Assembly (NCBI RefSeq): GCF_013155365.1
Contig: NZ_JABJRA010000007.1
Coordinates: forward strand, 186,001 to 250,000
DNA from: Nocardioides sp. zg-DK7169
GTDB taxonomy: Bacteria > Actinomycetota > Actinomycetes > Propionibacteriales > Nocardioidaceae
DNA: 64,000 bases
Direction of reading: 5' to 3'
The position numbers were made by a program, and so were the translations under genes. The notes beneath the pieces are model-generated. The model was given only the letters and a program-made list of their open reading frames with translations, searched no databases and had not been told where the DNA came from. Shown here piece after piece: positions 8,065 to 16,256 of this stretch (its first letter is position 1; every line of letters starts with the position of its first letter).

Positions 8065-9219
8065 TCAGTCCCGGCAGACCGCGAACAGCCTCCCAGGCAC
8101 GACGTTGAGCGACACCGCGCCGTCGAGCAGGCCGTGACAGACCTCGCGGGTCATGTCGTAGACGCGGGTCCCGTCGCTCAGCGCGCCCCGCACGCATGAC
8201 AGCGCCGCGTGGAGCTCCGCGACGCCGTCGGCATGGCGGATGCGCACCAGCACGAGGTCGTCAGCGGCACACGACGAGCGCTGGCCAGCCTCGGCCCCCG
8301 GCGCGTCGAGGAGCGCCGCGACGAGGTCCTCGGCCTCGTTGCGATCGAGCGAACGCGAGGCGAGCAGGCCAGGAGTTGCGGGCCGGGAAGGCAGGTAACG
8401 ACAGACCGCGGCGGAGTCCACGTCGCGCAGCGCCGCCAGGTCCACGGGATCCGGCGAGGACCAGCCGCGGTACTGCACGACGCTCTCGGTCGGGCAGCCG
8501 TTCTGGTCGGTCGCGACCCGGCGCGCCGACCCGGCGACCCGCGCGGCCAGATCAGCGTCGTCGTCGGGGGTCCAGACCCGGACCTGCACGTCGCCCAGGG
8601 TGCGGGTCACGATCGTCCACCCGGCGTACGACGCGGTGCCATCCACCACCTCGCGCGACGCAGTCTCGAAGCTGACGTGCGGAGCCCACCGTTCGGTGGG
8701 AGCGGCGCCGAACGTCGCCGGACGCCCCTCCTCGGGTGGTTGGCACCCGATGGCGAAGACCACCCTGTCCAGCCCTTCCCGCGCGACGTGCGGGCGGGCA
8801 CCACCCGCCGCGGCGTCGGCGTCATGAGCACCGCACCAATCGGGGCCGAGCTCGCTGCGGCCGTCGTTGTCCGCCCACTCCTGCGGCACCTGCACCGCCA
8901 CGTCGCGCCAGGTGACCCAGGCGTGGCCCGGCTCCGCGGCGCCGGGCTCCCCCGCGTCGTCGGCGGCTCCCGCCGGGTCCACCGCCGCCGGGGGCGCGAC
9001 CGTCCCGTCGCCGCGGCCGAGGAGCAGCGCACCCGAGACGACGAGCACCAGCACGGCCGCGACGGCCGGCCACCACCACGTCGTACGCCGTGTGGCGCGC
9101 GGCTGCGGCGCGGAGAGGTCGAGAGGGAGCGGGTCGTAGGCGTCCGCGCGGCGCGCGAACGCCTCGCGGAAGGCGGCCTCGGCGCGCCGGTCGGACTGGT
9201 GCTCACTCTGCTCAGGCAC
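8065..9219 (-). CDS. Single-pass membrane protein coupled to the sigma factor
   Basis: 384 residues. An acidic/Arg N-terminal part (1-45) is followed by one strong transmembrane helix (about 49-68, WPAVAAVLVLVVSGALLLG) and a roughly 310-residue outer part with conserved-looking Cys pairs (DWCGAH, GCQPP, CRYLP, CHGLL, AVCRD). I recognise no catalytic domain. Its GTG start at 9219 lies inside the 3' end of the sigma factor gene (8-bp overlap) with GAGGAGG upstream. This placement and topology fit a membrane partner, possibly an anti-sigma or sensor protein, but no anti-sigma zinc motif (HxxxCxxC) is present. The function is inferred from context only. Confidence 0.7.
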   Translation of the reverse strand: MPEQSEHQSDRRAEAAFREAFARRADAYDPLPLDLSAPQPRATRRTTWWWPAVAAVLVLVVSGALLLGRGDGTVAPPAAVDPAGAADDAGEPGAAEPGHAWVTWRDVAVQVPQEWADNDGRSELGPDWCGAHDADAAAGGARPHVAREGLDRVVFAIGCQPPEEGRPATFGAAPTERWAPHVSFETASREVVDGTASYAGWTIVTRTLGDVQVRVWTPDDDADLAARVAGSARRVATDQNGCPTESVVQYRGWSSPDPVDLAALRDVDSAAVCRYLPSRPATPGLLASRSLDRNEAEDLVAALLDAPGAEAGQRSSCAADDLVLVRIRHADGVAELHAALSCVRGALSDGTRVYDMTREVCHGLLDGAVSLNVVPGRLFAVCRD

Positions 9220-9748
9220 GGTCGGTCTCCTCCTCGAGGCGTAGGCGAAGCGCGGCGACCGCGCGGTGCACGTGGGAGCGGGCGGTGCTCTCGGGGCAGC
9301 CCAGCGCCTCGGCGACCTGGCGGAACGGCAGGTCCTCGTAGAAGCGCAGCACCACCGCGGCGCGCTGCTGCGGCGGGAGCCCCTCGCACAGGCGCCACGC
9401 GTGGTCGGCGTCGCCCAGCGGGCCCGCGTGGTCGGCCACCCGCTCGCGGCGCGGCAGCGTCTCGGGGTGCGCCACCGACACCTGGCGCCGGGTCTTGCGC
9501 CAGGCGCTGACCGAGGCGTTGACGATGCTGCGGCGCACGTAGGCCTCGATGGTCTCGCTCTGCGCGAGCCGCGACCACCGGGGCCAGGCGCTCGCGAGTG
9601 CCTCCTGCACGAGGTCGGCGGCGTCGTGCGCGGAGCCGGTGAGCAGGAAGGCGAAGCGCTGGAGCGCCGGGCCGCGGGCGCTCACGAAGGCCGCGAACCC
9701 CTCCGCGTCGGGGGCCACCTCGGCACGGTCCCGCTGCTCCACCGTCAT
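9212..9748 (-). CDS. SigE-family extracytoplasmic-function sigma factor
   Basis: 178 residues from ATG at 9748. Region 2 is visible at about 20-85 (ALQRFAFLLTGSAHDAADLV, then QEALASAWPRW), and region 4 at about 120-170 with the helix-turn-helix PFRQVAEALGCPESTARSHV. It belongs to the short ECF class annotated as SigE family in actinobacteria. It should direct RNA polymerase to a small stress or envelope regulon. An in-frame GTG at 9763 would add five residues; AGAGGGGG sits directly before the ATG. The downstream membrane protein overlaps its end, as in sigma/anti-sigma pairs. Confidence 0.88.
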   Translation of the reverse strand: MTVEQRDRAEVAPDAEGFAAFVSARGPALQRFAFLLTGSAHDAADLVQEALASAWPRWSRLAQSETIEAYVRRSIVNASVSAWRKTRRQVSVAHPETLPRRERVADHAGPLGDADHAWRLCEGLPPQQRAAVVLRFYEDLPFRQVAEALGCPESTARSHVHRAVAALRLRLEEETDRA

Positions 9749-9820
9749 GCCCCCTCTACGCACGGCGAGGCCGCAGTGTTGCAGTCCGCTCGGCGGTCTG
9801 GACCGCCCCGGGACGACACG

Positions 9821-9851
9821 ACGCCCCGCAGCCGTGACGGCTGCGGGGCGT
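9821..9851 (-). terminator. Terminator of metG
   Basis: A perfect 13-bp GC-rich stem (ACGCCCCGCAGCC and its complement) closes the 5-nt loop GTGAC, 33 bp after the metG stop. Confidence 0.75.
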
Positions 9852-9883
9852 GCGTGGCGGGCTCGGGCCGATCGGCCTCGGCG

Positions 9884-11680
9884 TCAGGACCGCTCGGCGA
9901 GCACCTCGTCGAGGTCGAGCTTGGTGAAGACCGGCGTCGGCTTGGCGACCTTCGCGCCCACGGTGACCGGGTGGGACTCCCAGGTCGGCGTGGCCGAGTA
10001 GTCGCCGGTGATGACCGGGTAGGTCTCGTCGTTCGGGCCCACGCCGGGGTCGAGGTCGCTGACCTCGTCGACGCGCGGCATCGGCATCAACTCGCCCTCG
10101 CCGCCGAAGACCGCGTGCACCCGGTTGGCGGCGTGCGGGAGGAACGGCGCCAGGATCGTGTTGCAGTCGAGCACGCACTGGGCCGCGACGTGCAGGACCG
10201 TGGCGAGGCGCTCGGCCTGGCTCGGGTCCTTCATCTTGTAGGGCTCGGTGACGGTGAGGTACTTGTTCACCTCGCCGACCACCCGCATCGCCTCGGCGAT
10301 GCCCGCGCGCAGCTTGTGGTGGCGCAGCAGCTCGCCGACGGTGTCGAAGCCGGTGCGCACCGCCGCGAGGACCTCCTCGTCGACCGGCTCCAGCGGGCCC
10401 GCGGCCGGGATCTCGCCGAAGTTCTTGGCGACCATCGCCGCGGTGCGGTTGACGAGGTTGCCCCAGCCGGCCACCAGCTCGGAATTGTTGCGGGTGACGA
10501 AGTCGTTCCAGGTGAACGCCGCGTCGGAGGTCTCCGGGCCCGCGGCGCAGATGAAGTAGCGCAGCGCGTCGGGGCCGAACTCGGCGAGGAAGTCGCGGAC
10601 GTAGAGCACGTGGCCGCGGCTGGAGGAGAACTGCTGGTCGCCCATCGTGAGGTACTCCGAGGAGACGACCTCGGTGGGCAGGTTGAGCACGCCGTACTGG
10701 CCGGGCTCGCCGCCGCGCTCGCCCTGGCCGGCGTAGGCCAGCAGCTCGGCGGGCCAGATCTGGGAGTGGAAGGTGATGTTGTCCTTGCCCATGAAGTAGT
10801 ACGACAGGGCCTCGGGGTCGTTCCACCAGCGGCGCCAGGCGTCGGGGTCGCCGCTGCGCCGCGCCCACTCGATCGAGGCCGACAGGTAGCCGATCACCGC
10901 GTCGAACCAGACGTAGAGCCGCTTGGTCGGCTGCTCGCGCCAGCCCTCCAGCGGGATCGGGATGCCCCAGTCGATGTCGCGCGTCATGGCGCGCGGACGG
11001 ATCTCCTTGAGGATGTTGAGGGAGAAGCGGATGACGTTGGGCCGCCAGGTGCCGGACGCCTCGCGCCCGGCCAGCCACTCCCCGAGCGCGTCGGCGAGCG
11101 CCGGCAGGTCGAGGAAGAAGTGCTGGGTCTCCACGAACTCCGGCGTCTCGCCGTTGATCTTCGAGCGCGGGTCGATCAGGTCGGTCGGGTCGAGCTGGTT
11201 GCCGCAGTTGTCGCACTGGTCGCCGCGGGCCTCGGGGTACTTGCAGATCGGGCAGGTGCCCTCGATGTAGCGGTCCGGCAGCGTGCGCCCGGTCGAGGGG
11301 CTGATCGCCGACTGGGTGGTCTGCTCGACCATGTAGCCGTTGCGGTAGACGGTCGTGAACATCTCCTGCACCACGGCGTAGTGGTTGCCGGTGGTGGTGC
11401 GGGTGAACAGGTCGTAGGACAGCCCCAGGCCGACCAGGTCCTCGACGATGACCCGGTTGTTCTCGTTGGTCAGCTGGACCGGGGTGACGCCGGCCTTGTC
11501 GGCGGCGACCAGGATCGGCGTGCCGTGCTCGTCGGTGCCCGACACCATCAGGACGTCGTGGCCCGCCATGCGCATGTAGCGGCTGAAGACGTCGGAGGGC
11601 ACGCCGAAGCCGGCGACGTGACCGATGTGGCGGGGCCCGTTGGCGTAGGGCCAGGCGACGGCAGACAGCACAGTGCTCAT
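9884..11680 (-). CDS. metG: Methionyl-tRNA synthetase
   Basis: 598 residues. The class I signature HIGH is at 18-21 (PRHIGHVAG), the second signature is the variant FSSSRG around residue 350, and a zinc knuckle pair CPIC...CDNC lies at about 143-160. The C-terminal anticodon-binding helical domain follows. The long form without a fused C-terminal tRNA-binding domain fits actinobacterial MetRS. It charges tRNA-Met in the cytoplasm. The start ATG at 11680 has TAGGAT 6 nt upstream and no Shine-Dalgarno, so a leaderless mRNA is likely. A GPP34 gene diverges from the same short region. Confidence 0.97.
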   Translation of the reverse strand: MSTVLSAVAWPYANGPRHIGHVAGFGVPSDVFSRYMRMAGHDVLMVSGTDEHGTPILVAADKAGVTPVQLTNENNRVIVEDLVGLGLSYDLFTRTTTGNHYAVVQEMFTTVYRNGYMVEQTTQSAISPSTGRTLPDRYIEGTCPICKYPEARGDQCDNCGNQLDPTDLIDPRSKINGETPEFVETQHFFLDLPALADALGEWLAGREASGTWRPNVIRFSLNILKEIRPRAMTRDIDWGIPIPLEGWREQPTKRLYVWFDAVIGYLSASIEWARRSGDPDAWRRWWNDPEALSYYFMGKDNITFHSQIWPAELLAYAGQGERGGEPGQYGVLNLPTEVVSSEYLTMGDQQFSSSRGHVLYVRDFLAEFGPDALRYFICAAGPETSDAAFTWNDFVTRNNSELVAGWGNLVNRTAAMVAKNFGEIPAAGPLEPVDEEVLAAVRTGFDTVGELLRHHKLRAGIAEAMRVVGEVNKYLTVTEPYKMKDPSQAERLATVLHVAAQCVLDCNTILAPFLPHAANRVHAVFGGEGELMPMPRVDEVSDLDPGVGPNDETYPVITGDYSATPTWESHPVTVGAKVAKPTPVFTKLDLDEVLAERS

Positions 11681-11727
11681 GGGCGAATCCTAGGAGGAGT
11701 GCGGCGAATCACTCGCGTCGGGAGCGC

Positions 11728-11733
11728 TACGGT
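11728..11733 (+). promoter_or_regulatory. -10 box for leaderless transcript at 11741
   Basis: TACGGT precedes the ATG at 11741 by exactly 7 nt; no Shine-Dalgarno is present. Confidence 0.5.
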
Positions 11734-11740
11734 CGGGGCC

Positions 11741-12415
11741 ATGGTGACGCTGATCGCAGAGGACCTCCTCCTGCTGCTCCTCAACGACGAGACGGGGCGT
11801 GGGCCCACGGGCCTCGACCTGCGGCCGCTGCTGGGCGGCGCGGTGCTGCTCGAGCTGGCGCTCGCCGGGGCGGTGGAGCCGGGACCGCGTTCGGCATGGG
11901 GCACCTCGCGCGTGCGGACGATCGCCGGCGGTGTCCCGGTCGAGGACCCGGTGCTGCGCGAGGCCATGACCGAGATCGCGACGAAGGAGCGCTCGGCGCC
12001 AGACCTCGTCGGCCGACTCGGCAAGGGCCTGCAGGAGCGGCTCTCGGTGCGACTGGTCGAGCGCGGCATCCTCGAGCGCCGGGAGGGACGCGTGCTGGGA
12101 CTGTTCCCGACCACCACCTGGCCGGCCGCGGACTCCCGTCACGAGGCCGACGTACGACGGGCGCTCGAGGCGGTCCTCGTCGAGGGCCGCGAACCGGACC
12201 CCCGCACCGGCGCGATCGTCGCGCTGCTCGCGGCCGTCGACCGCGCCCACAAGGTCGTCGACCGCGCCGGGCTGCCGGCGAGCCAGGTCCGCAAGCGGGC
12301 CAAGCAGGTCGCCGAGGGTGCCTGGGCGGCCAAGGCGGTCCGCGACGCGATCACGGCCGCGACCACGGCGGTCACGATGACCGTCGTCGCGGCGGGGGTC
12401 GCCACCGGGAGCTGA
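11741..12415 (+). CDS. GPP34 (GOLPH3-like) family protein
   Basis: 224 residues. MVTLIAEDLLLLLLNDETGR at the start, then DLRPLLGGAVLLELALAG, ERLSVRLVERGILERREGR and a C-terminal helix pair ending in a hydrophobic segment (about 200-222) match the GPP34 domain, which in eukaryotic GOLPH3 binds phosphatidylinositol 4-phosphate. Bacterial members occur widely in actinobacteria and are usually considered membrane-peripheral, with unknown roles. The hydrophobic C-terminus could insert in the membrane. It diverges from metG with 60 bp between and has its own leaderless -10 box. Confidence 0.8.
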   Translation: MVTLIAEDLLLLLLNDETGRGPTGLDLRPLLGGAVLLELALAGAVEPGPRSAWGTSRVRTIAGGVPVEDPVLREAMTEIATKERSAPDLVGRLGKGLQERLSVRLVERGILERREGRVLGLFPTTTWPAADSRHEADVRRALEAVLVEGREPDPRTGAIVALLAAVDRAHKVVDRAGLPASQVRKRAKQVAEGAWAAKAVRDAITAATTAVTMTVVAAGVATGS

Positions 12416-12425
12416 CGCTCGCCAT

Positions 12426-12463
12426 TGGCGCCGACTCGGCGCACCACTGGCGCCGACTCGGCG
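12426..12463. repeat. Two 16-bp direct repeats between convergent genes
   Basis: TGGCGCCGACTCGGCG occurs at 12426-12441 and 12448-12463 (22-bp period). Each copy contains GCCGA-C-TCGGC, able to form a small stem. They fill most of the 54-bp gap between the GPP34 gene and the amidase gene and may serve as a weak bidirectional terminator. Confidence 0.6.
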
Positions 12464-12469
12464 GGTGGG

Positions 12470-13672
12470 TCAGAAGCGGTCGAGGCGCTTCTGGGTGCGC
12501 CCGCGCAGGTTCGGCAGCCGGTCGTAGAGCAGCTGCCCGGGGCAGGCGGTCTGGTTGGTGTCGCGGTGCCCGTCGATGATCGGCAGCCGCACCCGGGTGC
12601 GCGCCGGGTAGCGGTCGCTGCCCTCCGAGCGGCCCCAGACCCGGCCGACCGCGCGGCTGTCGGCCTTGTCGAGCTTCCAGGAGGCGAGGGCGACGAGGGC
12701 GTTCATGGTGCGCCGCGTCGGCGGGGTGGTCTCGTGGTTGCCGATCACCGCGATCCCCACCGAGGTGTGGTTGAAGCCCAGGGTGTGGGCGCCGCGGACC
12801 CGGTTGGCGGGCCCGCCGGCGCGGCCCACCCAGGTGCGGCCGAAGCGGTCGACGAGGAAGTTGTAGCCGATGTCGGACCAGCCCAGGCTCTTGGTGTGGT
12901 AGCGGTACATGCCGCGCAGGATCCCCGGCACGTCACGGCGCGCGTAGCCGTTGGCGCTCGCGGTGTGGTGGATGTGGACCTGCTTGATCTGGCGGTTGAA
13001 GCTGGGCCGCCCGCTGCGCCAGCGCTCGTTGGCGCCCCAGTCCGAGCGGGTGCGCAGCTCCGGCCGGGGCACGCGGGAGGGCTTGGCGGCGCGCGCGAGG
13101 CCGGTGGTCGCGGCGCGTGCGGCGGGCGCCGAGGCCGCGCTGGTGGCGTCGGCGGCGCGGGTGCCGGGGTCGATCAGCACGAGCGAGAGGGCGCGCGGCG
13201 TCGCGGCGGTGACCTCGACCTGCACGCCGTCGGACTCCCCCATCCACATCGGCTCGGTGCCGTGGGCGCTGCTGGCCTCGGGCCCGCCCGCGGGGCCGGG
13301 ACCGTCGTCGAGGGTCTCGAGGTGGCGCCACGCGCCCCAGGTGCCGTCGGCGCGGTTGCGGACCCGGACCTCGGGCTCGGCGTCGCCGCGCCAGGTCACG
13401 CCGACCATGGCGTACGACGCGGTCGGGACCTGCTTGGTGCGCGCGCCGCCGGCGACGGGGAGCACCAGCCGCTCGGCGAGCGGGACCTCGGCGCTGCGCA
13501 CCCCGGAGCCGTCCGTGGCCGCCAGCGCGATCGGCCCGGTGCTCGCGTCGGCGGGGGTCGCCGCCGCTCCCGGCGGGGCGAGCAGCCCCGTCATTGCGAC
13601 GACGGCGACCAGCCAGGCGCTGCCGCGCGAGGCCGGTCCGGAGGTGTGTCCCGAGTGACGCATGTGATCCAT
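12470..13672 (-). CDS. Secreted N-acetylmuramoyl-L-alanine amidase (PGRP/amidase_2 domain)
   Basis: 400 residues. An N-terminal signal sequence (hydrophobic LVAVVAMTGLLAPPGAAA, about 20-37) is followed by a beta-rich region (about 45-170) and a C-terminal PGRP/amidase domain from the SDWGANE motif to about residue 385. Zinc ligands are suggested by VHIHHTAS and DGHRDTNQTACPG, and YNFLVDRFGRTWVGR is a classic PGRP strand. It should cleave the MurNAc-L-Ala bond of peptidoglycan outside the membrane. The last residues (RTQKRLDRF) are basic. ATG at 13672 is used; an ATG three codons later is possible. Confidence 0.9.
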   Translation of the reverse strand: MDHMRHSGHTSGPASRGSAWLVAVVAMTGLLAPPGAAATPADASTGPIALAATDGSGVRSAEVPLAERLVLPVAGGARTKQVPTASYAMVGVTWRGDAEPEVRVRNRADGTWGAWRHLETLDDGPGPAGGPEASSAHGTEPMWMGESDGVQVEVTAATPRALSLVLIDPGTRAADATSAASAPAARAATTGLARAAKPSRVPRPELRTRSDWGANERWRSGRPSFNRQIKQVHIHHTASANGYARRDVPGILRGMYRYHTKSLGWSDIGYNFLVDRFGRTWVGRAGGPANRVRGAHTLGFNHTSVGIAVIGNHETTPPTRRTMNALVALASWKLDKADSRAVGRVWGRSEGSDRYPARTRVRLPIIDGHRDTNQTACPGQLLYDRLPNLRGRTQKRLDRF

Positions 13673-13724
13673 GATGCGCGAGGAGGCCGCCAGGGTCGAG
13701 CCCGGCGGCCTCCGGCGCGGGTGC

Positions 13725-14354
13725 TCAGCTGAAGTCGAGCGGGGCGGTGCGCGAGCGCTTCAGCTCGAAGAAGTAGGGGTAGGACGCCAGCGCGACGGCG
13801 CCGTCCCACACCTTCCCGGCCTCCTCGCCGCGCGGGATCGAGCTCAGGACCGGTCCGAAGAACGCGGTGCCCTCGATGGCGATCGTCGGCGTGCCGACCT
13901 CGTCGCCGACCTGGTCCATGCCCAGGTGGTGCGAGGCCCGGATCGCTTCGTCGTAGGAGGAGTCGTCCATCGCGTCGGCCAGGTCGGTCGGCAGGCCGGC
14001 CTCGGCGAGCGCGGCCTCGATGGTCTCGCGGGTGAAGTCCTGGCCCTCGTTGTGACGACGGGTGCCCAGCGCGGTGTAGAGCGGGAGGAGCACCTCCTTG
14101 CCGTGCTTCTGCTCGGCGGCCATGCAGACCCGCACCGGCTGCCACGCGGTCTTGAGGAACTCGCGGTACTCCTCCGGGATGTCCTTGTCCTGGTTGAGGT
14201 AGGCGAGGCTCATGATGTGCCAGGTCACGGAGATGTCCCGGACCTTCTCCACCTCGAGGATCCAGCGCGAGGTCACCCACGCGAACGGGCAGGCCGGGTC
14301 GAACCAGAAGTCGGCGTTGGTCGCGTTTGTCGCGTCGGTCGTGTTGGTCGTCAT
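13725..14354 (-). CDS. DsbA-family mycothiol-type oxidoreductase (Rv2466c-like)
   Basis: 209 residues with a thioredoxin fold of the DsbA type: [20 protein letters not shown] near the N-terminus, cis-Pro motif VGTPTIAI around residue 160. The active site reads Cys22-Pro-Phe-Ala25, so the second Cys of a CxxC is absent and a monothiol mechanism using mycothiol is expected. It resembles the mycobacterial Rv2466c family, which sits between rpiB and pepN as here. ATG at 14354 is preferred over an upstream reading because the conserved domain starts soon after it. It is probably cytoplasmic (no signal peptide). Confidence 0.85.
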   Translation of the reverse strand: MTTNTTDATNATNADFWFDPACPFAWVTSRWILEVEKVRDISVTWHIMSLAYLNQDKDIPEEYREFLKTAWQPVRVCMAAEQKHGKEVLLPLYTALGTRRHNEGQDFTRETIEAALAEAGLPTDLADAMDDSSYDEAIRASHHLGMDQVGDEVGTPTIAIEGTAFFGPVLSSIPRGEEAGKVWDGAVALASYPYFFELKRSRTAPLDFS

Positions 14355-14429
14355 GACCCGATCCAACACCCCGCCCGCCCCCACGATTCCGCGACGCGGA
14401 GATCGTGAACGCGCGGGCTCGGTTTCGCG

Positions 14430-16100
14430 CTACTTCTTCTTGTTCTTGGCCTTGTTCTTCTTCGGCGGCTTCTGGACGACGACCTGGACCGCGCCCTGGG
14501 TGCCGAGGACGGGCTCGATGCCGGCGTAGCGCACGACGATGCGGCGGCGGCCGGCCTTGAGGTCGCCGAGGACCACGCGCGCGGTGCCGCCGGTGAGCGT
14601 CGCCTCCTGGGTGCGGCCCTGGACGGTCAGGGTGACCGTGCCCGACGGTGTCGCGCCCGCGGCCAGCAGCTTGATGCGTACGACGGCGCGGCGCGGCTTG
14701 CCGACGGCCTTGAGCCTCAGCTCGGCGGGCGTGGTGACGCGCGGCCCCGCGGCCACGATGGCCGCCAGCGGGCTGTAGCGGGCGCGGGTGTGGTCGACGC
14801 GCACGCTGATCGCGCGGCCGACGTCCTGCGTCCCCACGTCGTACGACGGGCCGGTGGCGCCGGGGATCGGCGCGCCGTCGCGCAGCCACGTGTAGGCGAC
14901 CTTGGCGTCGGCGGGCACGACCGTGCCGGGCACGACCTCGAGGCGGCGTCCCACCTGCACCTGGTCACGCACCAGCCCGGCGACGGCGTACGGCGAGGTG
15001 ATCTCGATCGTGCCGGCCAGGACCGGGGCGGTCGGCGCGGAGAACTGCTGGGCCGCCAGGTAGCCGGCCGCCCGCGCGGTCACCCGGGAGGTGATGCTGC
15101 GCCCGACGTGCTCCTCGGTCAGCGTGAGCTCGGGGCCGGTCTGTCCCGCGATGAGCTTCCCGTCGGCGAGCCAGCGGTGGACCAGCGACTCCGCGGCCGG
15201 CGCCCAGGCGGCTCCGGACGCGCGCAGCACCTCTCCGACGTACGGCTCCCCCGTCACGACGGGAGGCGTGGCGGCCGCGAGCGTGCCGGCCGCGACCGGG
15301 GCCGGTGCCGGTGCGACGACCGAGGCGGCGGTGTAGCCGGCCTTCTGGGCGGTGACCTCGAGGGCGAGGCGCGCACCGCGCAGCGCCGGCGGCGGGGCGA
15401 ACGAGGGGGTGGTGGCGCCGCTCACGGCCTTGCCGTCGGCGAGCCACTGGTAGCGCAGGTTGGCCGCCGGCTGCCAGCGCCCGGCCGTGGCGCTCACCGT
15501 CGACCCGACCGCGGGGGTCCCGGTGACCCGCGGAGGCTCGACGTTGACGATCTCGGTGTCGATGAAGTGGATGAAGCCACTCGGCCAGCCGGTGCCGGTC
15601 TTGGTGATCCGGCGCCAGTGGAAGTCGCCGCCCCAGCTGTCCTCGGAGACCACGATCTCGGTGGGGCTCACGACCTGCTCGACGTAGGCGACGTGCCCAC
15701 TGGAGCCGGCGCCGGGGACGTTGGCGCGCCACCACGCGACGGCGCCGACGCGCGGCGTGGTGTTGGTGATCGAGGACATCGCGGCGCCCCAGTTGCTGGC
15801 GTTGCCGCTGCCCGACCACGGGCGCACGTTGGGCATCCCGGCCTTGACGAGGCGGTAGGCGACGTAGTTGGTGCAGTTGTGCCCGGCGTACATCCGCCAG
15901 TACATCGTCTTGTTGCTGCCGGCGTAGCCGTGGTGCTTGTAGCCCGCCTTCTGGCACGCGGAGTAGCCCGTGCACAGGTAGGTCGAGGCGGCACCGGCCT
16001 GGCTCGAGGGGACGACGAGCAGACCGGCGACGAACAGGACCCAGCACCCGGTCGAGGCGAGGAGACGCCGGCCGCGAGGCCGCTGTGACTGCTGATGCAC
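14430..16100 (-). CDS. Secreted CHAP-domain protein with Ig-like repeats
   Basis: 556 residues. A signal peptide (about 10-38, ending SSQAGAAS) leads to a CHAP peptidase-like domain (about 40-190) with the Cys/His pair in GHNCTNYVAYRL and SSGHVAYVEQV, then WPSGFIHF. Three Ig-like modules follow at about 195-275, 280-365 and 370-460; the first two share the phrase WLADGK and the third has WLRDGAPI in the same place. The protein ends in a lysine-rich tail (KPPKKNKAKNKKK), which could bind anionic wall polymers. CHAP enzymes cleave peptide cross-links or amide bonds in peptidoglycan. The start is GTG at 16100, with TAGAGT 6 nt upstream and no Shine-Dalgarno. Confidence 0.85.
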   Translation of the reverse strand: MHQQSQRPRGRRLLASTGCWVLFVAGLLVVPSSQAGAASTYLCTGYSACQKAGYKHHGYAGSNKTMYWRMYAGHNCTNYVAYRLVKAGMPNVRPWSGSGNASNWGAAMSSITNTTPRVGAVAWWRANVPGAGSSGHVAYVEQVVSPTEIVVSEDSWGGDFHWRRITKTGTGWPSGFIHFIDTEIVNVEPPRVTGTPAVGSTVSATAGRWQPAANLRYQWLADGKAVSGATTPSFAPPPALRGARLALEVTAQKAGYTAASVVAPAPAPVAAGTLAAATPPVVTGEPYVGEVLRASGAAWAPAAESLVHRWLADGKLIAGQTGPELTLTEEHVGRSITSRVTARAAGYLAAQQFSAPTAPVLAGTIEITSPYAVAGLVRDQVQVGRRLEVVPGTVVPADAKVAYTWLRDGAPIPGATGPSYDVGTQDVGRAISVRVDHTRARYSPLAAIVAAGPRVTTPAELRLKAVGKPRRAVVRIKLLAAGATPSGTVTLTVQGRTQEATLTGGTARVVLGDLKAGRRRIVVRYAGIEPVLGTQGAVQVVVQKPPKKNKAKNKKK

Positions 16101-16146
16101 AGGGGAACTCTAGTGAAAGTTGTCAAGCGTGACACGCCGAGGGTCG

Positions 16147-16164
16147 AATTACTTGAGTGTAATT
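16147..16164. promoter_or_regulatory. AT-rich inverted repeat between CHAP gene and pepN
   Basis: AATTAC and GTAATT flank the 6-nt spacer TTGAGT inside the only clearly AT-rich patch of this region. It lies 47-64 bp upstream of the CHAP gene start and about 95 bp before pepN, where a repressor or activator could act on either promoter. The binding protein is unknown. Confidence 0.4.
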
Positions 16165-16243
16165 TTACCCGCGCGCTCGGGCGTGTCCCGGTGCGTCGTC
16201 GGTCCGGGGACCCGGCCGGTTCCCCGCGTCGGGAGCACGGTGG

Positions 16244-16249
16244 CAGGAT
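16244..16249 (+). promoter_or_regulatory. -10 box for leaderless pepN transcript
   Basis: CAGGAT precedes the pepN ATG at 16257 by 7 nt; no Shine-Dalgarno is seen. Confidence 0.45.
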
Positions 16250-16256
16250 CGACCTC

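Noticed and set aside
9266..11740. Long plus-strand open frame antisense to the sigma factor and metG
   Set aside because: Only its last 225 codons (from 11741) are a real gene; the rest is a shadow of metG.
16152..16158. Half of an HspR HAIR site (CTTGAGT)
   Set aside because: The second half ACTCAAG at 7-nt distance is missing, and neighbouring genes are not heat-shock genes.
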